In this document: positions 19,385-32,260 of the stretch, in pieces
Position numbering within the stretch: the stretch's first letter is position 1
Layout of the letters: each line of letters opens with the position of its first letter
Origin: Cyclaneusma minus
Taxonomy: Eukaryota; Ascomycota; Leotiomycetes; Marthamycetales; Marthamycetaceae
NCBI GenBank assembly: GCA_037179335.1
Contig: JAKZHN010000034.1
Location: 124,001 to 188,000 of the forward strand
DNA length: 64,000 bases
Direction of reading: 5' to 3'
Notes under the pieces: model-generated
The model's input: the letters and a program-made list of their open reading frames with translations, nothing else
Told to the model about the DNA's origin: nothing
The model's database searches: none
Position numbers and translations under genes: made by a program

Positions 19385-22279
19385 TCAAACCTCAATCACA
19401 TCCCTATCCAACTCCATCATCTGCAGCCTACCCTCCACTCCCGCCTCCGCATCCCCACTCAACCCATCCATCTGCCTCAGCATCAACTCGACCAAATAAC
19501 TCTGATCCACCAACTCCTCCATGCGCTTATAATGCCTCTCCGTATACCCCTTCAGCGCATCTAACACCTCCTTCACTCCCTTCCCCTTCCCCTTCGCTCC
19601 TCTCAACCCCACAAATCTGCTCGCCGGATAACTCCTCACCAGCGCTCCCAGAATCCTCTGCGCCACCACCGCAGTCCTTGCATTGGTATTCCAATCCCTC
19701 ACCCTCGTCAACAGGATAAACAGCTGCTGATCACTCAGTTCTCTCAACACCTCATCCACAGCCAACACACCAGTAAGACTCCCCTCTTCTTTGGGTAACG
19801 TCTGCACCACATTCGTGAACAGACTCAGCAGTCGTCCCGGATGATTGAGCTGCAGCGCCAGCGTAATAGCATCGCGATAGCTTCCCTGACGCATGTAATT
19901 CATAAGCTCTTGTTCTTTCTCCACGAGCTCATTCTGCGCTTTCTTGACAGATTCTTGCGTGCTCTTAGACGTGTCTTTCCAGAACGTGACCGTGGAATCG
20001 CCGGAGCCGGATACGATGGTATTGGTTTCTGGATGGACGGCCAGAGCCCAGACGCGGTCTATGTGGTTGTCGAGCGTAGTTTCGGTCTCGCCGGAGTGTG
20101 CACTCCATACTTTGACAAGGCCGTCGGCACCTGCGCTGGCAACTTGCACGTATGCCTTGTTACCCCGTGATTCTTCAGGGAGGTTGAGCCAGGCGACTTT
20201 CAGGACGGAGTTGGTGTGGCCGTCGAATGTGCATATGCAGCTGTAGTCGTAAAGATTCCAGATCTTCACCGTCTTATCACCAGAACCGGTAAGAACCAAA
20301 CCTTTGCCGGAAGCAGCAGGGCCTTCTTCGGACGCGATGCTGGGTGTGTTCTTGGGTGCAAACTTGACGGACCAGACACCGCGACGGTGCCCGCGAAGCA
20401 CACCTTGGACTTCACCTTCTTCGACAGACCAGATTTTTACAGTGCGGTCTTGGGAGGCGGAGGCGAAGAGGGTCGAGTTGTGGTTGGTGTCGATGGCGTT
20501 GATGTCTTTGTCGTGGGCTTTGCGGGTGAAGACGGCGCGGGGTGCCTTGCCGGTAGATGAGGACTTGGGAACGTCCCAGCGCTTGATGGTTTGGTCTTGT
20601 GAGCCTGTGATGACGAATGGTGGTGGGTGTTCGGTGGGGGATTGGTAGGCTTTGGTGTCGGAGGGTGGTGGGAGGGAGGGGAGCGAGATGGCACCAATGG
20701 ATTCGGCGTGTCCGGTGAATGTCGTGTAGCAGGTGTAGGTGGATGTGGAGGGGTCGACAAGCCAGAGCTTGGCGGTGTTGTCTTTGGCGCCGGTGGCGAT
20801 CCAGTGTCCCGACCAGTCGATGGAAATACAGATGATGATGTCGTCGTGGCCCTTGAGTTGAGCTACGTCAGCACCGAAGTAGGTTGCTGGGGCGGAGTCG
20901 ATGTCCATGGACGAGGGGTCTGATGGTTCCGAAGCAGATTGGCTGACTGAGACTATGCGTAGCTCTTCAGAGTTTGTGGCGAGTGCTAGGAGGGAGCGAT
21001 CGGGGAGGACATAGCCCAGATCGATAATTTCATCGTGTGTCCCTGATATCCGTCGGATTTGAGGTAGAGGATCGAGCGAGAAATTCCCGTCGTCAGAGAT
21101 AGGGGCTGTAGAATGAAGAACCAGTGTCTGATCTGCATGTACCGACAGAAGGAAGGGCAGGTCCTTGTAATGGATGATATTGAGAATGCCCTCTGTCTCC
21201 ATTCCCGGATTTTGAGGCTTCGTGATCTCCCTGACAGCATCGGTCTTCCTATCCGTCTCCCATAATCGTATCCGGCCATTTACACCACCGGTGTATGTGA
21301 CAGCCCCCCCTTTGAGGAAGCCTGCCGCTTCAATCTCTTCCGAGACTGCAAAAGGGCCCTTTCTCTTTTTCCAGGTCCGGGCATCCCACCACGTGAGCGT
21401 CTTATCCCGACTGCCAGTCAAGAGCGCATTCTCTTCTGGCGAATAGTCCAACGTTCTGACATCAGCGGCATGAGCGTTGGACTTCTTGTCATCTCCCTTC
21501 AAAATGGCGGCACAATTTCTCTTGAACAAATCCCAAACCCTGACATCGCCATCCTGCGTTCCCGAAGCAAGGCGAAATCCCCTAGTAGCAGGATCAGAAT
21601 TCTCTTCTTGTTCCTGGCCGCCCTTCTTGGCCTTCTTGCGGTTCCGAGCCGATATGCCTGTTTCCTCTTCTCGGTTGCTTGCGATGATCTCGAAGAAATG
21701 TAATGCGGAAACGAGGACATTTGATCCCTTGAATGTGTGCGTCACATAGCCTCCTCGGATATCCCATACTTTGATAGCACCATCAGCGGCACCGGTTGCG
21801 ATGAGAGTGCTTGTCTGGTCCACAGCGAGGACAATAACTGGAGTCGGGTGAGGTTTGACAGTCCGGAGTAGTTCGAACGAGATTTCGTCATTTGCGGAGA
21901 GGGATGGCTTGAGAGCATAGATCCGCATAGACAGTGATCTTGAACATATTATTAGGTATTCGGCAGATGGTGTTACTGAGAATATGTTAGTTTGGGAGCG
22001 TAGCATAGAGAAAGCTGTAACTTACAAGTCAGGGTAGAAATTTGCTCTCCATCCTAGGAAACGGGTCAGCATATTTCCAATTCTCTTCAGGGGCGCCCTT
22101 ACGCCTTCTATCCTCGCAAGTTCATTCCCAGTATTCAAGTCCGTCAATAGCGCATCTCCACCCAGGCAGGTAGCTAGAATGCGTCCGCTCTGATCGAGGG
22201 CGACGCTGCCGCCGGTGTAAATTGGCTGGATGGTATTTTCGGGCTCGAAAGTGGTCTTGTATGCCGGCTTGTTCGCCAT
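19385..22279 (-). CDS. UTP13: U3 snoRNP WD40 protein Utp13
   Basis: WD-repeat component of the small-subunit processome (UtpB module) for 18S rRNA processing in the nucleolus. Exons 22279-22103, 22053-22026 (a 28-nt microexon) and 21975-19385, with introns of 49 and 50 nt; phases close to 931 aa. Tandem WD40 repeats fill roughly residues 15-720 (for example TGAADGAIKVWDIRGG, TGSRDKTLTWWDART, TGAKDNTAKLW, TGSGDKTVKIWNLYDYS, SGSGDSTVTFWKD). The last 150 or so residues form the Utp13-specific alpha-helical C-domain (LALQLNHPGRLLSLF, YTERHYKRMEELVDQSYLVE). A lysine-rich stretch (NRKKAKKGGQEQEEN) lies within one loop. Divergent from the proteasome gene at 22931. Identification is firm. Confidence 0.93.
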
Positions 22280-22930
22280 TGTGTTATCGCTGAATGGCGC
22301 AGATGTGGATTCTCAGTCTCGATGAAAAGTTTATGCAGCCTCGCCCTCGTTCGGCTTTGCGCTGGATATTCGAAAATTTGTGCAGGGGTGTGGCTTTTAG
22401 CTTATCGGATAAGCTTTGACCCACTTTCAGCCTTATCCGACATACCTCGACCTTTAATGCCAGACTACTGAGAAAAGTCGAAATAAGATAGTAATAGTGA
22501 CGTTCATAGTCACACGAGAATCTCTATATATCAGAGTAAGATATTTTGCATCCGGTATTTTCACAGCAAGATCCATCGTGACAAAACTTATATCACGTTT
22601 TCCGGATATGGCCCCCTCTCTTCGATAATGACATGCAAAATGACTCTTCAATGTTTCCATAGCTTGTGACTACTCTCAGTCATCTGGGAGCTTAGTCCAA
22701 AATATCGGTAGTTATGTTTGGAAATTATCGAATACATCAGGATTCGGCGTCTTCGTCCACCGCCAAGCATTTCAGCACGGACCAGTCAAATGGCAGCCTG
22801 ATCAACCGCAAGGCTGAGACTGGACATCCAGAGCTTACAGCGAGGTGAAGCTCCAGGCCGAAGCTCTCCACGCGGCTTCTGCTATCAAACCCCAGACACC
22901 CTCCATTCCTCCTCCATTAACACCAGCAAC
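22280..22930. other. Divergent promoter region, UTP13 / proteasome beta-4
   Basis: About 650 bp between two divergent housekeeping genes. No coding frame; no motif I can name with confidence. Confidence 0.5.
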
Positions 22931-23725
22931 ATGTATGTACTGGCACATCTCGCTTCCTCGGACCGCTGCTAATATGACTGCTTCACAGGGAGGTTTTACT
23001 TGGAATCACGGGCAAGGACTTCACCATCATCGCCGCTTCCAAGGCGGCCATGAGAGGTGCCACCATTCTCAAGGGCTCCGATGACAAGACGAGGCAGTTG
23101 AACAAGCACACCCTGATGGCCTTCTCGGGAGAGGCCGGAGACACCAGTACGCTTCCATGCCGTCATTTGCAGACGCGCCGGCAATGCTAATAGCTGTTTC
23201 CAACAGTTCAATTCGCAGAGTACATCCAAGCCAATGCTCAGCTCTATTCCATGCGAAACGACGTCGATCTCTCCCCTTCTGCCGTGGCGCATTTCGTCCG
23301 AGGAGAGCTGGCTTCAAGCTTGAGGTCCCGAAAGCCGTACAATGTGAACCTGCTGCTGGGTGGAATGGATCCCATTACTGGCAAGCCAAGTCTGTACTGG
23401 CTGGACTACCTGGCGTCACTTGCGTCTCTGCCATATGCCGCTCACGGCTATGCCCAGTAAGTCCATCTGCATTCTGTTGATGCCAAAAGCAAGCGAATGC
23501 GACGTGCTAATTCGATTCCCTAGATACTACTGCCTCTCCATCCTCGACAAACACCACCACCCCGACATCAACTTCGAGCAAGGCCTCAAGATCCTCCGCA
23601 TGTGCACAGACGAGCTGAAGCGACGGTTACCCATAGACTTCAAGGGCATGCTGGTGAAGGTGGTTACGAAGGAGGGCATCAAGGAGATCGACTACAACGA
23701 CGATGCCATCGTCAAGGTGCCTTAG
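22931..23725 (+). CDS. PRE1: 20S proteasome subunit beta-4
   Basis: Structural, non-catalytic beta subunit of the 20S core particle (PRE1/PSMB2 class). Exons 22931-22932, 22989-23146, 23207-23456 and 23524-23725, with introns of 56, 60 and 67 nt. The first intron splits the start codon: AT ends exon 1 (gtatgt donor) and G begins exon 2, giving MEVLLGITGKDF, the usual N-terminus. Total 203 aa, typical. Conserved blocks include IIAASKAAMRGATILK, FSGEAGDT, QFAEYIQANAQLYSMRN, NLLLGGMD and YYCLSILDKHHHPD. As expected for beta-4, no N-terminal catalytic threonine follows a propeptide. Identification is firm; the split start is the only reading that keeps frame and the conserved N-terminus. Confidence 0.93.
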
Positions 23726-25114
23726 GGGCTTTTATGACTGGTTTTTAACGAGGATTGGGAATGCACGGGGCAATTTGTACCATTAAGCAACAGGCGAGGC
23801 CCTGAGAAACATAGACGCTCTTGAGGCTGTGCATGACTCAACTTGAACTGGCTGGGTGACACGTTTTTCGACTTGAAACCTTAACCGCCAGCCACCTCTG
23901 ATCGTGACTCTCGGGCCTCCCGTTGGTACTCGACCGCCGTTACGATCATTACGGAGGGTCCAAGTAATTCAGACTGTTGGGCACATTTCACATATAATTT
24001 GAAACATAGCGTCCTACAAACCCCGAGAGTTATGGGAAAGGGCCGAGCCGCCGGCTACTGAAGGTGATCTTAGATGTTTCCAGGGATTTCAGGTACACTG
24101 TGAACATTAGAGTTGAAGCAATGACAAGGCTCCAGGAACAAACATCCAAGAGCATCCAGAACATCCCAGATGTTGGATGGCCACGATGGCCACGTGAGCA
24201 GCCGGTGAAATCAATCTGTCGGGTCTGGGGCATGGTAGCCAGTGCAGTAGACGGCAGCAGTCCGCACGGCAGCAGTCCGCACGGCAGTGGACCGCTGTCA
24301 AACTCACCACGGCTGAAGCTGGAAGGGAGGAGGCAACGAGGAACAACGTGTCGGGCGAGTGTCCCAGTCTTGGGAGACTCTGGCCAGTATTTCATCGCCG
24401 TTGCTTATTTTTGTGAGTCCAACAGCGCCAACCGTGGCACTGCACGGCAGAGCAGCAGGGCGGTGAATAAGTACCTAGGGGGCAGCGAGCGCCGTCACCA
24501 CCACAGTGGCTGTAGACTGGTGAAGAAGAAAGCCACTGCGTCCAGTTTGCTACAGCACCGCGACTGCAGCGAGTAAGAATAATGAGAAATAAGAGTAATA
24601 TTGGGCACGTCGCCAGGATGCAGCAAGAAGTTTGCCATGTTCATTGAATCAGCGCAGCGACGGAGTTCACAGAGAGGCGAACTGACTAGGCCGCGCCCAC
24701 CTAGCGCCGAAGGGTCCTAGCGCCACACAACCTGCCTCTGCCAATTTTTGCCGCCAGACAAAACCACCATCCCGCCCGCTCCTCTTCGAAAATTTCACAA
24801 CTCCCCAAACCCTTCTCCTCTACACCCTTTTCTCTCCTTGAAGTCGTCTCTCTCTCGGAGGACCTTCAAGCTTGCGCCTTCTACGCAGCGACACCGTCTA
24901 GAAGCCAGAAGCCTTGCGCGTTTCAGCTTCGCACGTCTGCCTTGACAGCACATTCAGTTCTTGCGACTCTCCTTCAGATCTCTGCGTCTTTCTGAGAGTT
25001 TTTGAGACACCTTAATCTCCCACTACACCTTCACCCGACGACCGTCGCCCGTGAAGACTACAAAACCCAATACACTCTCCCAAACACCTCCGCACCCCTC
25101 TACCGATCTCCAAA
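23726..25114. other. Intergenic region and DED1 leader
   Basis: About 1.4 kb. Contains three tandem copies of a 15-nt unit at 24251-24295. From about 24730 the sequence is strongly pyrimidine-rich (CTCCT/CTCTC tracts), as often seen in leaders of highly expressed fungal genes. No gene recognised. Confidence 0.5.
24251..24295. repeat. 15-nt tandem repeat, three copies
   Basis: ACGGCAGCAGTCCGC twice exactly at 24251-24280, then a third copy with two changes to 24295. Confidence 0.85.
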
Positions 25115-27697
25115 ATGGCGGATCAACTTAACATGGGCGGTCTCAACCTCGGAGGCCCCGGCGAGCAACGCTCTTACATCCCTCCTCACATGCGAGGAGT
25201 CAAGGCTGGAGGTCCTCCTGGCCAAGCTCCTCCTCCCATGAACGGCGGCGGCCCACCCATGAACGGTGGCATGGCCGGCAGCGCCTGGGCTGGACCTAAC
25301 CCGTAAGTGTCTCAGCCTTCCTTTGCTTTCCCTTCCACTTCAGAGTGTTGGCTAACAGATCAGCCCCAGCAACGGCTTCAATGCCTCCGGTCCTCGCCCG
25401 GGTGGAAACTGGGCTTCGGCTCCCGATTTCACTCCTCGTCCTGGCCACTCCGCTGCTCCTCGTGCTGCTGGTTGGGAAGGCCCTGCCGGCGGCGCTGGCG
25501 GTCCAGCTCGTCCTACATTCAACCCCAATGCGTACGGAAACCCCGCCGGTGGAAGCTCTGCTCGTGGTTCCGGTGATGGTCAGTGGCGCGACGGCAAGCA
25601 TATTGCCGGTCCTGCCAACCCTCGCATGGAGCGTGAGTTGTTCGGTGTCGCCGACGACCCAAGCAAGCAACAGACCGGTATCAACTTCGAGAAGTATGAC
25701 GACATCCCAGTCGAGGCCTCTGGTACCAACGTCCCCGACCCGGTCCTCAAGTTCACGAACCCTCCTCTCGATGACCACCTTATCCGCAACATCGAGCTCG
25801 CCCACTACAAGGTCCCTACTCCTGTCCAGAAGTACTCGATCCCCATTGTCATGGGTGGACGAGATTTGATGGCTTGCGCCCAGACTGGTTCCGGAAAGAC
25901 TGGTGGTTTCTTGTTCCCCATCTTGTCTCAGGCTTTCCAGACTGGTCCCTCTGCTCCTCCAGCCAACGCTGGCCAGAGCTTCGGCCGTCAGCGCAAGGCT
26001 TACCCCACCTCTCTCATCCTCGCGCCTACTCGTGAGCTTGTCTCCCAGATCTTCGACGAGGCTCGCAAGTTCGCCTACCGTTCGTGGGTCAGACCTTGTG
26101 TTGTGTACGGTGGTGCCGACATTGGTTCTCAGCTGCGCCAGATCGAGCGTGGCTGTGACTTGCTCGTTGCCACTCCTGGTCGTCTCGTTGATCTCATCGA
26201 GCGTGGCCGTATCTCCTTGTGCAACATCAAGTACCTTGTTCTTGACGAGGCTGACCGCATGTTGGACATGGGTTTCGAGCCCCAGATCCGCCGCATTGTC
26301 GAGGGTGAGGACATGCCCAACGTCCAGGGCCGTCAGACTCTCATGTTCTCCGCCACCTTCCCCCGCGACATCCAGATGTTGGCCAGGGATTTCTTGAAGG
26401 ACTACGTCTTCTTGTCTGTTGGACGTGTCGGTTCTACCTCTGAGAACATTACTCAGAAGGTCGAGTACGTCGAGGACATGGACAAGCGCTCCGTCTTGCT
26501 CGACATCCTGCACACCCACGGCGCCGGTCTGACTTTGATCTTCGTTGAGACCAAGCGCATGGCCGACTCTCTATCCGACTTCCTCATCAACCAGAACTTC
26601 CCCGCCACCTCGATTCACGGTGACCGCACTCAGCGTGAGCGTGAGCGTGCTTTGGAGATGTTCCGTAACGGCCGCTGCCCAATCTTGGTTGCTACTGCCG
26701 TTGCCGCCCGAGGGTAAGTTTCCTATTTCTTCTTTTTCTGCCCCTACACCATTGGAACATTCCCAATCACTGTGAATATCCATGATTACTTGGAATATTC
26801 CTAGTTATTATGAGTATTCCAAAGTACTTGGGATATTCATAGTTACTTTGGATATCCCGAATACTTTTGGATATTCATGATTTCTTTGAATATTCCTAGT
26901 CACTCTGGATATTCTCAGTAATCTGGAATATTCCTGGTTACTCTGAGTATTCAGTTACTGTGGAGTACTTGGGATATTCATAGTTACTTTGAATATTCCT
27001 AGTCACTCTGAATATTCTCAGTAATCTGGAATATCCCTGGTTACTCTGAATACTCAGTTACTGTGGAAATCAAAAATACTTCGAATATTTTCGAGTACTT
27101 TGATTTTTCCCAGTTCTTTGGATTTTCTCCCCCCCCCCCCCAATCTTCACCCACCCCTTACTTGAATGAACGTAAAGCTAACCCCTTGTGAGTTTGGACA
27201 TACCCAACGTTACTCATGTGGTTAACTACGATCTCCCTACCGATATCGACGATTACGTGCACCGAATTGGTCGAACTGGACGTGCCGGAAACACCGGAAT
27301 TTCCACCGCCTTCTTCAACCGTGGCAACCGCGGTGTTGTCCGTGACCTCATCGAGCTTCTTAAGGAGGCCAATCAGGAGGTCCCAGCCTTCCTCGAGAAC
27401 ATCGCTCGCGAGAGTGCTGGATTTGGTGGTGGCCGTGGTGGAGGCCGTTCCGGAGGTCGTGGCCGTGGCGGCGGAGCCAACCGCGATTTCCGCAAGATGG
27501 GCGGTGGTGGCTATGGCGGCAGCGGAGGCGGAGGCGGCTTCGGCGGTCCCCCAGCTCCTGCTTACGGCGGCTACCCACCTCCTCAGGCTGCTTACGGTGG
27601 TGGTGCTCCTGCCCCTGCCTACGGCGGTGGTGGAGGCGGCTACGGTGGTGGAGGATACGGCAACCCATCTGGACCGGGTGCTTCCTCCTGGTGGTAA
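25115..27697 (+). CDS. DED1: DEAD-box ATP-dependent RNA helicase Ded1
   Basis: Cytoplasmic RNA helicase for translation initiation (Ded1/DDX3 subfamily). Exons 25115-25302, 25370-26713 and 27193-27697; introns of 67 nt and 479 nt; phases close to 678 aa. N-terminus has the eIF4E-binding-like RSYIPPHMRG. Then come the Q motif (KVPTPVQKYSIP), motif I AQTGSGKT near residue 233, Ia PTRELVSQ, Ib TPGRL, II VLDEAD near 353, III FSAT, and motifs V and VI (ATAVAARGLDIP, HRIGRTGRAG). The C-tail is Gly-rich with RGG-type stretches and ends SSWW, as in Ded1 homologues. The second intron interrupts motif V between ARG and LDIP and is seven times longer than the first because it is filled by a 19-bp tandem repeat. 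The pyrimidine-rich leader suggests high expression. Confidence 0.95.
26750..27141. repeat. 19-bp tandem repeat array inside DED1 intron 2
   Basis: About 18 copies of a degenerate 19-nt unit (for example CTAGTTACTTTGAATATTC), including a duplicated higher-order segment of about 110 nt, ending in a C13 run. The remaining intron ends (gtaagtttcctatttc... and ...gctaaccccttgtgag with a CTAAC branch motif) would make an ordinary intron of roughly 90 nt without the array. Confidence 0.85.
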
Positions 27698-29644
27698 ATA
27701 CCACCAGATGACGCCTCTCAGCTCTGCACATTCTCCAGGACCTTACAATACAGTTCTCGGCTACGCTATCACGGAATACCCTGAAGACCAGAGAACAGAG
27801 GCGTCCACCGCATCTCGAGAACATCCACTGCTACTCGACGATGCACATTTCCTTGCGTCTTGATTCGGCCATCCGGATCCCACTGCGTTTGTTTTCACAT
27901 CAATTCTCGCCTCGGTAATCGCCCTCGGTTTCTTTCCTTCGGCACCACGTTTCACATAGATGGCACGCACGATCGGTTGTGGCTTTCTTGCTACCGCGAG
28001 ATGAGCGACAATCCCGACCTTTCAACGGCATACGATAGACAGCGTTGTGCTTTTTCCAGCTGTCCCTTCGGTCACGATGATACCCTAGAACCGCCGCGAA
28101 AGGACAGCTGCATGAAGCGCCCTCCTGGCCTACCAGGTCATGATGCGTTCACGGGGGATACGACATCCCTTGATCTCGGAAATGCATTATGACGGTCATG
28201 ATTCAGCGTAATATCCCGGCCTCGGAAGGTCCCTGCATTCCCGATAGATGACCGTGCGATCCATCTCTGCGACTTTTTGCTTCATCTGCTGCACTATTAG
28301 ACAAAAGTGGATTTCTCAAACGACTTTCGGAACAAAAGTTTACGACGCTCGGAGCGGGGTAGACTTGCTTCTTCTCATGGCGTTCAAGAAACGGAAAGGC
28401 ATTTTCTTCACACACGTTGAAGACGAATGCTTTACGTCTTGGGCTTTACGGAAGTGCTCCTTGCCCATCGGTCGGGAGAGTCAAAGGCAATTACTGAATC
28501 CGAAGTTGCCTGAAGGACTCTTGCAAGTGTCTCTGAAAGCTCAGCTATGGAACGGAAGCTGCTTTCGGGGTTTGCTGCTTGCAAAGGGAAAAGAATCGAT
28601 AGCGAGGAATCCAACTGATTGCTTCAACCTTTGATGTTTGACTGTGATGCTTGACTGTGAGTGTCATTGGTGTGATTATGTGATTGTGATGTGATTGTAG
28701 ATGGAAATGATGATCACGTAGATGTGAGGATGGGACGAGTCTCGAAGCCCTTGGAGAACTTCATCGCCAGATCTCCAGTAGACAGACTGCGTCCGCGGTT
28801 GGGCATTGCCTGTTACAATAACCCCCGGTACAAATTCTGTATCGAGCGAGTCTTTGGAAATTACTGGACTGACCGGCTCTCGCGAACCACATAAGAAATG
28901 GCCGGACTCGACAGCTCTTGAATTGAGAGTAGAGTTTGAGGAGCGATCCAAACGATTCGATCCAGTGGAACCAGGGAATTAGACACCATTCAGCCATTTG
29001 CCAATGTCCACTCAGAAAAACGAAGAAGACGGAATGATCAGAAGCAATTGCAGTCTACTTTGACCATTAATGGCCCGAACGGACTGGAGAACAACGATCA
29101 GGAATACATGTACAGGTTACCAATTATGACTTCCATGTATATAGATGTTGAAACATTGATGCTACTAGTGATACTCCACATCATCATTCTTCCTGTACTT
29201 GGGTTTTGCGAGGTGCAGAGCGATTGATTATTGACATTCGAACAGTTATTATTACTTGTACTCATTCAGCTTGACTCTGTGCGATAAGCAAAGCATTTGA
29301 GTTTATGGAATTTTCCAATGTTATTGAGATCGGCTCAGCATTTGGGGCTGATTAATTACGACATAGCCCCTGCATTGGTGGTAGCTGGATAGCCTCATCC
29401 AAAACGACAGGCGGATATCTAACCGAGCAACGGAGTGCGCGACGAGGCCACGGCAGCGAAAATGGAACAGCGAAGCTTCTTCATCATCATTGCCACACGC
29501 ACACTCTTCTCCGGCTCCGCGCGTCACTTTTCACACTTTCACCCGCCGTGACAACTCTAATATTGCGCGATTTCCACCTTCCGCGTATCCCTGGGCAGCA
29601 GCACGCACAGCACACACAAAGACAAATAAGCCTGGCCTGCAATC
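27698..29644. other. Intergenic region, DED1 / Ies1
   Basis: About 1.9 kb including the presumed DED1 3' UTR and the Ies1 promoter. Open frames of 60-128 codons look like chance; no repeat or RNA gene recognised. Confidence 0.45.
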
Positions 29645-31831
29645 ATGGCTGAGGTAGACGACGCAAGATCGCCATCTGCCGCAGACCTTGCCCTCGAAGA
29701 CGACGAGATGGGTACCCCACGGCCCCCTCGAGAGCCTTTCATATCGCTTGCGCCGGCCGATTCTCAACGCGCAACTCCATCGAACACCATGCCTACCAAT
29801 GGCAACTCCACCGAAGACGAAGAGGTTCAGACGCCCAGCGCCGCCATCATCGCCGGCAACAGCGCTCCTATTACCAAAGGCCGCGGCGGCAAGGGGTCTG
29901 CCAAAGATAATAAAGCCAACGAATCGGCCACTAAGATCCGCCATTTGAAGAAGGATGATGGCGAGCCTCTATGGCGTGTGGACATCCAGTACGACTTTTT
30001 GAAGATCATCTTCGATGATGATCAGAAGGTCTTTACGAACAGCTATGATCCGGATATACCGAAGCAGACGTTTGCGGATCTTTACATCGATGCTATGGCT
30101 AGGAGTAGTAAGACGAGCAAGATCCTGAGGGACAAGCTGTATTCGGATCGTGAGCCGGCCAAGAATATGGCTATGGTCTGTCTACTCGTGAATCTGGGAC
30201 GGATGAATACCACCCTGAACTGTAAGTCTGCCGTCTCAATCTTGGTCGATGAAATGATGCAGTTTAGCTAACTACTAATAGTCTTCCCGGAAATGCGGGC
30301 TCAACTCCGTACCTACCACGCCATTCCCTCCCTACAAGCCCATCAAGACCCGAACTCGTACAAGCAACTACAAGATGCCCCGAGGTTGAAGTCTATCCTG
30401 AAAGGAGCTTCAGAGGACAGAGCAGAGCCAAACACCACGGACAAGATTAGGCACCAGCCGATACCTAGAACGAATCCTGTCAACCTAATATTCGTTCTGG
30501 CAAACTGTGCCAGCAAGGTCACCCAGATGCATTTCCCACCAGGCCGCGACTTCTTCGACCTGATAATGAGGCCAACCCTCACCAGCAGATCTCGAGCTAC
30601 GGCATTTCTCTGGCTGATGTGGTTCTACCTCGAGTCCGACTTTACCATCGAAGGAGCGATGGAAAATCCATTCGGAGCAGGCTACGACTACCAATTAGGT
30701 CTTGGAAACCAGGGCATACCGCCTCTCAAAGAAATGAGCGAAGAAGACATGAGGAAAGAAAACGTCGACCCACCAGAAGAACTAGACTACGGCAACACAA
30801 AGAGGATAGAACGCTGCCGCATCATTCAACTCGACCAATCCGCCGCCGCCGTCAACGCCCACACCATCGGCCGCCCAGGAAAGCACGGAAAACCTCGCTT
30901 CCCCCTTCCCGGCACTGAAGACGTTGCCAGCCCCGCCTCCATCAAGCCCCTAATCCGCCCCTCGAAATACGAGTCCGATCTGGACAGCACGCGCTCGACG
31001 CCTCCTCCGAGAGCTTTCACCAGCGTTGCGTACCGCATGAGCGTTATTCATACAACCAGCAGGGGTAGGTCCGGAAACTCTCTACGCCACCAAATCGACG
31101 GTTCCTCACCCGCTCCTTCAGGCTTCAACCATATCATCCTTGCGCATGGCGCAACCGACGCACATCCCCGACGACCTCGTCCTTTGACAGCCCATCAGCT
31201 CGCTGTCGAAGCAAATCGCAGCCAGCGTGTCAACTATATCCTGTCGAGGGGTCTTCGCAAAGCACATCATGCATCGCGCAAGATTCGGCGCCAAGAAGGC
31301 GCGTTTGTGCGTGCCCACAAAAGAATTATGGCAATGCCAGATCCGTTTGAAGACAGCGAAGGCGAGAGCAGCTACAACAAACCTGCAGGCCCGCTGTTCA
31401 GAGAAAGGGGTATGGGTGGCTTGGTGCAGTTGGCGAGTGAGCCCGATGATTTTGGCGAAGAGAGTGCGAGTTATGCGGCAGCTTTCAGGCGCATGACTCG
31501 GCGGTTAGATCGCTGGGATGGACCGCCTGGTAGTGGGGAGAGGCAGCACAAGGGGAAGGAGAAGGCGGTAGAGGGTGAAATGGACGTAAACATGAATGAC
31601 TTTAAAAATGGCTATGATACAGAGGATGATATGAATGATATCCCCAAGAATGCGGGGGCGGGTGAGGAGGCAGATGAGGACTTGGATGATTTTGATAAGG
31701 AGTTGTTGGGGCTGGGGAGTGAGGCCGAGGAGGATGAGGATTTGGATGATATGGATAAGAGTCTGTTGGGGATTAGGGGGGATGAGACGGAGGTGGAGGA
31801 GGGGAGTGAGGATGGGATGGATCTCGATTAG
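29645..31831 (+). CDS. INO80 chromatin-remodelling complex subunit Ies1-like
   Basis: Matches the filamentous-fungal Ies1 (INO eighty subunit 1) family, a nuclear INO80 accessory subunit. Exons 29645-30221 and 30282-31831; the 60-nt intron (gtaagt/aatag, branch CTAAC) gives 708 aa. The family core spans the splice: KIRHLKKDDGEPLWRVDIQY and FTNSYDP in exon 1; FFPEMRAQLRTYHAIPSLQ, DAPRLKSILKGA, PRTNPVNLIFVLANCA, RDFFDLIMRPTLTSRSRATA and FLWLMWFYLESDF in exon 2. The N-terminus is acidic and disordered, the middle has basic runs (KAHHASRKIRRQEGAF), and the last 80 or so residues are very acidic with two similar DEDLDD-type segments. Assigned by recollection of family motifs; confident in the family, less so in precise subunit naming. 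Confidence 0.8.
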
Positions 31832-32260
31832 AGGTTTTGTCGTTGGGTTGTTCTACGATCATGCGATTACTGCGTGCGAAGGAATATCTTTTTGTCTTTG
31901 CTACACATCCAATGGGCTTTTGGGGGCAGCGGAAAAAGGAGTTGCTTTGGCAGGGGAGTTTGCGCGCTGGTTCTACGGAAAATTTTGATGGGTCGGCAAG
32001 GAAGAGCATTTGCTATGAAGCTCGTTTTATCACAAGTCAAAGGTCCATTCAGCGTTTGTCGGTTAGTTGGGACAGCATCTAGCTTTAGGTCCTAGTCACA
32101 CAATGAAAAGCATTGCATAATATACGATAGGTAGGTACACAGCAGTTCCTTGGCCCTCGCCGCCATCAACAGTCGCGCTCTCAACGCGTCAGCCGCCGCC
32201 CCTTCGCAGCTCAAGCCTCCAAGTCCCATTCATTCCCCCCTTCCTCCTCGCGCATCTTAC
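31832..32260. other. Short intergenic region
   Basis: About 430 bp between convergent genes (Ies1-like plus, secreted protein minus). No feature recognised. Confidence 0.5.

Noticed and set aside
27860..28634. Frames of 110 and 128 codons after DED1
   Set aside because: No domain character; they fall in the presumed 3' UTR and flank.
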